DNA from: Miltoncostaea sp963771025
GTDB taxonomy: Bacteria > Actinomycetota > Thermoleophilia > Miltoncostaeales > Miltoncostaeaceae
Assembly: GCA_963771025.1 (NCBI GenBank)
Contig: CAVYRL010000008.1
Location: 434,001 to 498,000, forward strand
Direction: 5' to 3'
Length of the DNA: 64,000 nucleotides
This document shows positions 60,801-64,000 of this stretch, piece by piece. The notes under the pieces are model-generated. The model had not been told where the DNA came from, did not search any database, and saw nothing but the letters and a program-made list of their open reading frames with translations. A program made the translations under genes and the position numbers. Position 1 is the stretch's first letter, and each line of letters starts with the position of its first letter.

Positions 60801-62554
60801 CAGAAGCTCACCCCCGAGAGCTGGGTCGCGATCGGTCCCAGCACCAGGGCCGGCACGAAGCTCAGGGCCGCGACCAGCACGATCACGAACAGGAGCATCG
60901 CGACGAAGGTCGGCGTTGTGGTGCGCAGGGTGCCCGCGGTGGCCGGGGCGATCGTCTTGGTGGACAGGGCCCCGGCGATGGCCATGATCGCGAGGATCGG
61001 GATGAAGCGTCCGATCAGCATCGCCACCCCGCCGAGGGTGGTGGAGAACGTGGTCGGGCCGTAGCCCGCGAAGGCGCTCCCGTTGTTGTTGAACTGGGAG
61101 TTGTAGGCGTAGAAGGCCTCGGCGAACCCCTGCGGGCCGGCGTTGAAGATCGACGCCAGGCCCTGATCGGTGACGATGGCGAGCGAGAGCAGCACCAGCA
61201 GGCCCACGGGCATCACGAGGATCCCGACCATGGCCAGCTTGATCTCCCGGGCCTCGATCTTCCGGCCGAGGTACTCGGGCGTGCGTCCCACCATCAGGCC
61301 GGCGACGAACACGGCGATCAGGACGTACAGCAGCATCCCGTACATCCCGGATCCGACCCCGCCGAACACCACCTCCCCCATGCCGATCAGGGTCAGTGGG
61401 ACGACGGCCGCTCCGCCGGTCCAGGCGTCCATGCCGCTGTTGACCGACCCGTTGGAGGCGGCCGTGGTGGTGACCCCCCAGAGCACCGAGTTGGCGATGC
61501 CGAAGCGCGTCTCCTTGTCGCTCATGTTGCCGCCGCTCGAGCCGGCGGTGGCCGTCAGCTCGACTCCGGTCTGCCGCAGCACCTGCGACCCGTGCTGCTC
61601 GAAGGGCAGCGACGTGGCCAGGCCGATCACGAGCAGCACCATCATCGTCGCGAACAGGGACCAGCCCTGGGCCCGGGAGCCGACCATCACCCCGTACGTG
61701 TGGGTGAGTGCCGCCGGGATCAGCAGGATCAGCAGCAGCTCGACGAAGTTGGTCAGCCCGGTCGGGTTCTCGAAGGGCACCGCCGAGTTGGCGTTGTAGT
61801 AGCCCCCGCCGTTGGTGCCGAGTTGCCTGATCGACACCTGAGAGGCGACCGCCCCGCGGTAGATGGACTGGGTGGCCGGCCGGCCGGCGTCGTCCGTCGC
61901 TCCGAGCGTGCGCGCCTCGAGCGTCTGGTACGTGACCGGGTCCGAGAACGTCTGGATCACGCCCTGGGAGCCCAGGATCAGCGAGACCACGATCGCCAGC
62001 GGCAGCAGGATGTAGAGCGTGATGCGCACCAGGTCGGCCCAGAAGTTGCCGAGGGCCCCGGTGCCGCGACGGGCGAAGCCGCGGATCACCGCCGCCAGCA
62101 CGGCCATGCCCACCGCGGCCGACACGAAGTTCTGAACCGTCAGGCCGACGGTCTGGCTCAGGTACGAGAGGGTCGCCTCGCCGCCGTAGTACTGCCAGTT
62201 GGTGTTGGTGACGAAGCTCGCCGCCGCGTTGAAGGCGACGTTCCAGCTCATGCCCGGGTAGCCGCTGGGGTTGAGCGGCAGGTGGCCCTGCAGCCGTAGG
62301 ATCGCGTAGAGAACGGCGAAGCTCGCCATGCTGAACGCCAGGACGGCCGCGCAGTAGGCCTTCCACGACTGCTCGCGCGCCACGTCGATGCGCAGCAGCC
62401 GGTAGGTGCCGCGCTCCACTGGGCCGAGCACGCGCGAGAGGCCCGGCACGGAGCGCCCCTCGAACACCCGGGCCATGTACGCCCCGAGGAGAGGTGTGAG
62501 CGCCGTCAGCACCGCCAGGTAGAAGCCGATCTGGGCGATTCCGTTCGCCGACAT
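60800..62554 (-). CDS. kdpA: Potassium-transporting ATPase subunit A
   Basis: KdpA is the potassium-binding channel subunit. The 584-residue polytopic protein has the four selectivity-filter-like loops, e.g. FVTNTNWQYYGGE near residue 113, GTNGGGYYNANSAVPFENP near residue 245, and NNNGSAFAGYGP near residue 485. The length is within the family range. The ATG shares a base with the kdpF stop. Confidence 0.97.
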   Translation of the reverse strand: MSANGIAQIGFYLAVLTALTPLLGAYMARVFEGRSVPGLSRVLGPVERGTYRLLRIDVAREQSWKAYCAAVLAFSMASFAVLYAILRLQGHLPLNPSGYPGMSWNVAFNAAASFVTNTNWQYYGGEATLSYLSQTVGLTVQNFVSAAVGMAVLAAVIRGFARRGTGALGNFWADLVRITLYILLPLAIVVSLILGSQGVIQTFSDPVTYQTLEARTLGATDDAGRPATQSIYRGAVASQVSIRQLGTNGGGYYNANSAVPFENPTGLTNFVELLLILLIPAALTHTYGVMVGSRAQGWSLFATMMVLLVIGLATSLPFEQHGSQVLRQTGVELTATAGSSGGNMSDKETRFGIANSVLWGVTTTAASNGSVNSGMDAWTGGAAVVPLTLIGMGEVVFGGVGSGMYGMLLYVLIAVFVAGLMVGRTPEYLGRKIEAREIKLAMVGILVMPVGLLVLLSLAIVTDQGLASIFNAGPQGFAEAFYAYNSQFNNNGSAFAGYGPTTFSTTLGGVAMLIGRFIPILAIMAIAGALSTKTIAPATAGTLRTTTPTFVAMLLFVIVLVAALSFVPALVLGPIATQLSGVSF

Positions 62555-62643
62555 CAGAACCGCTCCGCCCGGAAGAGGGCGTAACAGAGGTAGACGAATA
62601 CGGCGACCGCCGTGATGAGGGCGGCCCAGTCAGCGAGGCCCAT
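62554..62643 (-). CDS. kdpF: Potassium-transporting ATPase small subunit F
   Basis: The 29-residue product is one hydrophobic helix (ALITAVAVFVYLCYALF) ending AERF, as in KdpF, which stabilises the KdpABC complex. The ATG at 62643 overlaps the stop of a preceding small gene (TGATG), and its stop overlaps the kdpA ATG in the same way. Confidence 0.85.
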   Translation of the reverse strand: MGLADWAALITAVAVFVYLCYALFRAERF

Positions 62644-62729
62644 CAGTTCACCTTGCCCATCGCCCAGAGGGACACGGCGAGAGCGGCGAAACACGCCGCG
62701 GCGATCAGGATCGAATGGATGTCCCCCAC
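62643..62729 (-). CDS. Extra small membrane protein upstream of kdpF
   Basis: The 28-residue product is a single hydrophobic helix (ILIAAACFAALAVSLWAM) with a short GKVN tail. The GTG at 62729 follows a TAGCGT -10 box (62742-62737) by 7 bp, and the stop overlaps the kdpF ATG as TGATG. This places it as the first cistron of the kdp operon. It resembles KdpF in size but not sequence and could be a second small subunit. Confidence 0.62.
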   Translation of the reverse strand: MGDIHSILIAAACFAALAVSLWAMGKVN

Positions 62730-62754
62730 GAACCGGACGCTAGGAGCGTCGGGT

Positions 62755-62802
62755 TCAAGGCCGCATCAAGACACGCTCCCGGGACCTCAAGATCCCGTCA
62801 AG
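62755..62802. promoter_or_regulatory. KdpE-type operator: four TCAAG repeats
   Basis: TCAAG occurs on the plus strand at 62755, 62766, 62787 and 62798, i.e. CTTGA on the transcribed strand. The spacing is 11, 21 and 11 bp, so pairs lie one helical turn apart and the pairs two turns apart. The repeats end about 13 bp from the TAGCGT -10 box, over the -35 region. This is the layout for an OmpR-family activator, and kdpE is the adjacent gene. Confidence 0.75.
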
Positions 62803-62808
62803 ACGAGG

Positions 62809-63468
62809 TCAGACCCTCAGGCGGTACCCCACTCCGGTCTCGGTGACGAGGTGCTGCGGGCGTGACGGGTCGGCCTCCAGCTTGCGGCGCAGCGTGCCCA
62901 TGTAGACGCGCAGATAGTGCGTCTCATCGGAGAACCCCGGCCCCCACACGGCCGACAGCAGCGCCCGGTGGGTCATCACGCGACCGGGATGGCGCGCGAG
63001 CTCGGCCAGCAGGCCGTACTCGTGGGGCGTCAGGTGCACGACGGACCCACCCGAGCGCACCTCCCGCATCGCCAGGTCGACGCTCACCTCGCCGAAGGTC
63101 ACCGTCGGGTCCTCCCCCGCGGGCGCGGCCGCGCGGCGCATGGCCGCGCGCACCCGTGCCAGCAGCTCGCCGACCGCGTAGGGCTTGGTGATGTAGTCGT
63201 CCGCGCCGGCATCGAGCGCGGCGATCTTGGCGCCCTCCTCGTCGACCGCCGACACGACCACGATCGGCACCTGGCTCCACTCGCGCAGACGCCGGCACAC
63301 CTCCTCACCCGTGCCGTCGGGCAGCAGCAGATCGAGCACCACGGCCTCGGGGGGGCGCAGGGCTGCGGCCTCGACGGCCTCGGCTACCGTCGCGGCCGCG
63401 CCGACCTCATAGCCGGCGGCGCTCAGCGCGGCCGTCAGGCTGCGCAGCACCTGCGGCTCGTCGTCCAC
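62809..63468 (-). CDS. kdpE: KdpE-like response regulator, start codon unclear
   Basis: The product (219 residues from GTG) has a receiver domain with VVLDLLLPDGTG (phospho-Asp near residue 46) and ITKPYAVGEL, and a winged helix with LTPHEYGLLAELARHPG and TETGVGYRLRV. From the GTG at 63468 the first strand is lost. The bases just before encode ILVV in frame, but the only codons there are ATC and CTG, directly after the kinase stop. Initiation at a non-canonical codon, or a lost ATG, is likely. It probably controls the kdp operon. Confidence 0.9.
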   Translation of the reverse strand: MDDEPQVLRSLTAALSAAGYEVGAAATVAEAVEAAALRPPEAVVLDLLLPDGTGEEVCRRLREWSQVPIVVVSAVDEEGAKIAALDAGADDYITKPYAVGELLARVRAAMRRAAAPAGEDPTVTFGEVSVDLAMREVRSGGSVVHLTPHEYGLLAELARHPGRVMTHRALLSAVWGPGFSDETHYLRVYMGTLRRKLEADPSRPQHLVTETGVGYRLRV

Positions 63469-63488
63469 GACCAGGATGCGCGCGCCGA

Positions 63489-64000
63489 TCAGGCCACCTC
63501 GACCTGCGGGACGGTGGTGAGCGCGAACCCGAGGACGAAGCGGGCGCCGCCCGGGGTCGGCTCGGCGCGCAGGCGGGCGCCCTGGGCCTCCGCCAGCTCT
63601 CGCGAGAGGGCGAGCCCCACCCCCGTGCCGGCGCTCGCATCGCCCGAGACGAAGGGGTCGAAGATGTGGTCGGCCATCCCCGGAGGGATGCCCGCCCCGC
63701 CGTTGACCACCGCGATCTCGAGGTCACCGCCGGCGACCGCGCCCTCGACCGTGATCGGCGGGGCGCCGTGACGGACGGCGTTGTGGAGCAGGTTCACCAG
63801 GATCCGCTCGCACAGCACCGCGTCGGCCCGCACCAGCGGGAGGTCCGAGGGGACCCGGCTCACGACCGACGCCCCGTCCAGGAACGGCGCCGCGGCCTCG
63901 ATGGCGCCGGCCACCATCTCGGCCGGGGCGCACCAGTCGAGGCGCGCGACCAGCGCTCCGGCCTCCAGCCGCGACAGGTCGAGCAGGTTGGCCACCAGGC
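63489..64000 (-). CDS. Sensor histidine kinase, C-terminal part (5' end off window)
   Basis: The 170 residues present cover the end of a DHp domain (LLDLSRLEAGAL) and a HATPase domain: ERILVNLLHNAVRHGAP, NGGAGIPP, FDPFVSG and GTGVGLALSRELAEAQGA. This is the KdpD-kinase type ending. The phospho-accepting His lies beyond the right edge. It is directly followed by kdpE in the same frame, separated only by TGA. Whether this kinase has its own KdpD sensor cannot be seen. Confidence 0.88.
   Translation of the reverse strand, partial: LVANLLDLSRLEAGALVARLDWCAPAEMVAGAIEAAAPFLDGASVVSRVPSDLPLVRADAVLCERILVNLLHNAVRHGAPPITVEGAVAGGDLEIAVVNGGAGIPPGMADHIFDPFVSGDASAGTGVGLALSRELAEAQGARLRAEPTPGGARFVLGFALTTVPQVEVA

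Overview
The window is a very GC-rich bacterial chromosome segment, most likely from an actinomycetote close to the Thermoleophilia/Solirubrobacterales. This is inferred from a meso-DAP-type murE, an LLM-class F420-type oxidoreductase, many GTG/TTG starts, 1-8 bp gene overlaps, -10 boxes that run straight into start codons (leaderless transcripts), and a System I cytochrome c cluster. Coding is dense. I saw no rRNA, tRNA, CRISPR, prophage or insertion sequence.

Region 1 (1-9.8 kb, minus strand) is a dcw (division and cell wall) cluster: mraZ, rsmH, an ftsL-like gene, ftsI, murE, murF, mraY, a murL-type epimerase and murD running off the left edge. MurL beside MurD suggests the alternative route to D-glutamate in peptidoglycan (L-Glu ligated first, then epimerised). 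Divergent from mraZ is a small two-helix membrane protein whose -35 box lies inside a LexA-type SOS box. It is a good candidate for a DNA-damage division inhibitor.

Region 2 (10.3-14.5 kb, plus) is a likely polyphosphate operon: Ppx/GppA, an ExeA-like ATPase, a small protein, two half-size CHAD proteins and a metallophosphoesterase. Region 3 (14.6-21.7 kb, minus) is a Tad/Flp pilus operon headed by its own response regulator and histidine kinase, with a DUF192 gene upstream. Region 4 (21.8-26.8 kb) has an LLM oxidoreductase, a YeiH-type transporter with a divergent LysR regulator, and unknown genes. Region 5 (26.9-33.8 kb, minus) is lysA-hom-thrC-thrB-folP-tal followed by a broken glpX.

Region 6 (33.8-46.4 kb) holds a hydrolase, a family 5 uracil-DNA glycosylase, two M23 peptidases, ccmE-ccmF-ccmI plus a lipoprotein, a rhodanese, AcuC, a SpoIIE-type phosphatase, an aldo/keto reductase and YjbQ. 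Region 7 (46.4-49.7 kb) is a divergent pair of membrane-linked regulators: an ECF sigma factor fused to a zinc finger, one transmembrane helix and a Thr/Pro-rich outer tail, and a membrane-anchored MarR-type protein. Region 8 (49.7-54.1 kb) is a sugar ABC importer and a Gfo/Idh oxidoreductase. Region 9 (54.2-56.6 kb) has two membrane proteins and a DUF4015-like protein. Region 10 (56.6-64 kb, minus) is a Kdp potassium system in the order F-A-C-B, with a stand-alone KdpD N-terminal sensor, a separate kinase and KdpE, and a four-repeat operator.

Several genes carry apparent lesions: glpX frame breaks, an M23 signal peptide in the wrong frame, a Walker A Ser-to-Leu change, and missing starts in kdpE and the SpoIIE gene. 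These are either real decay or sequence errors.
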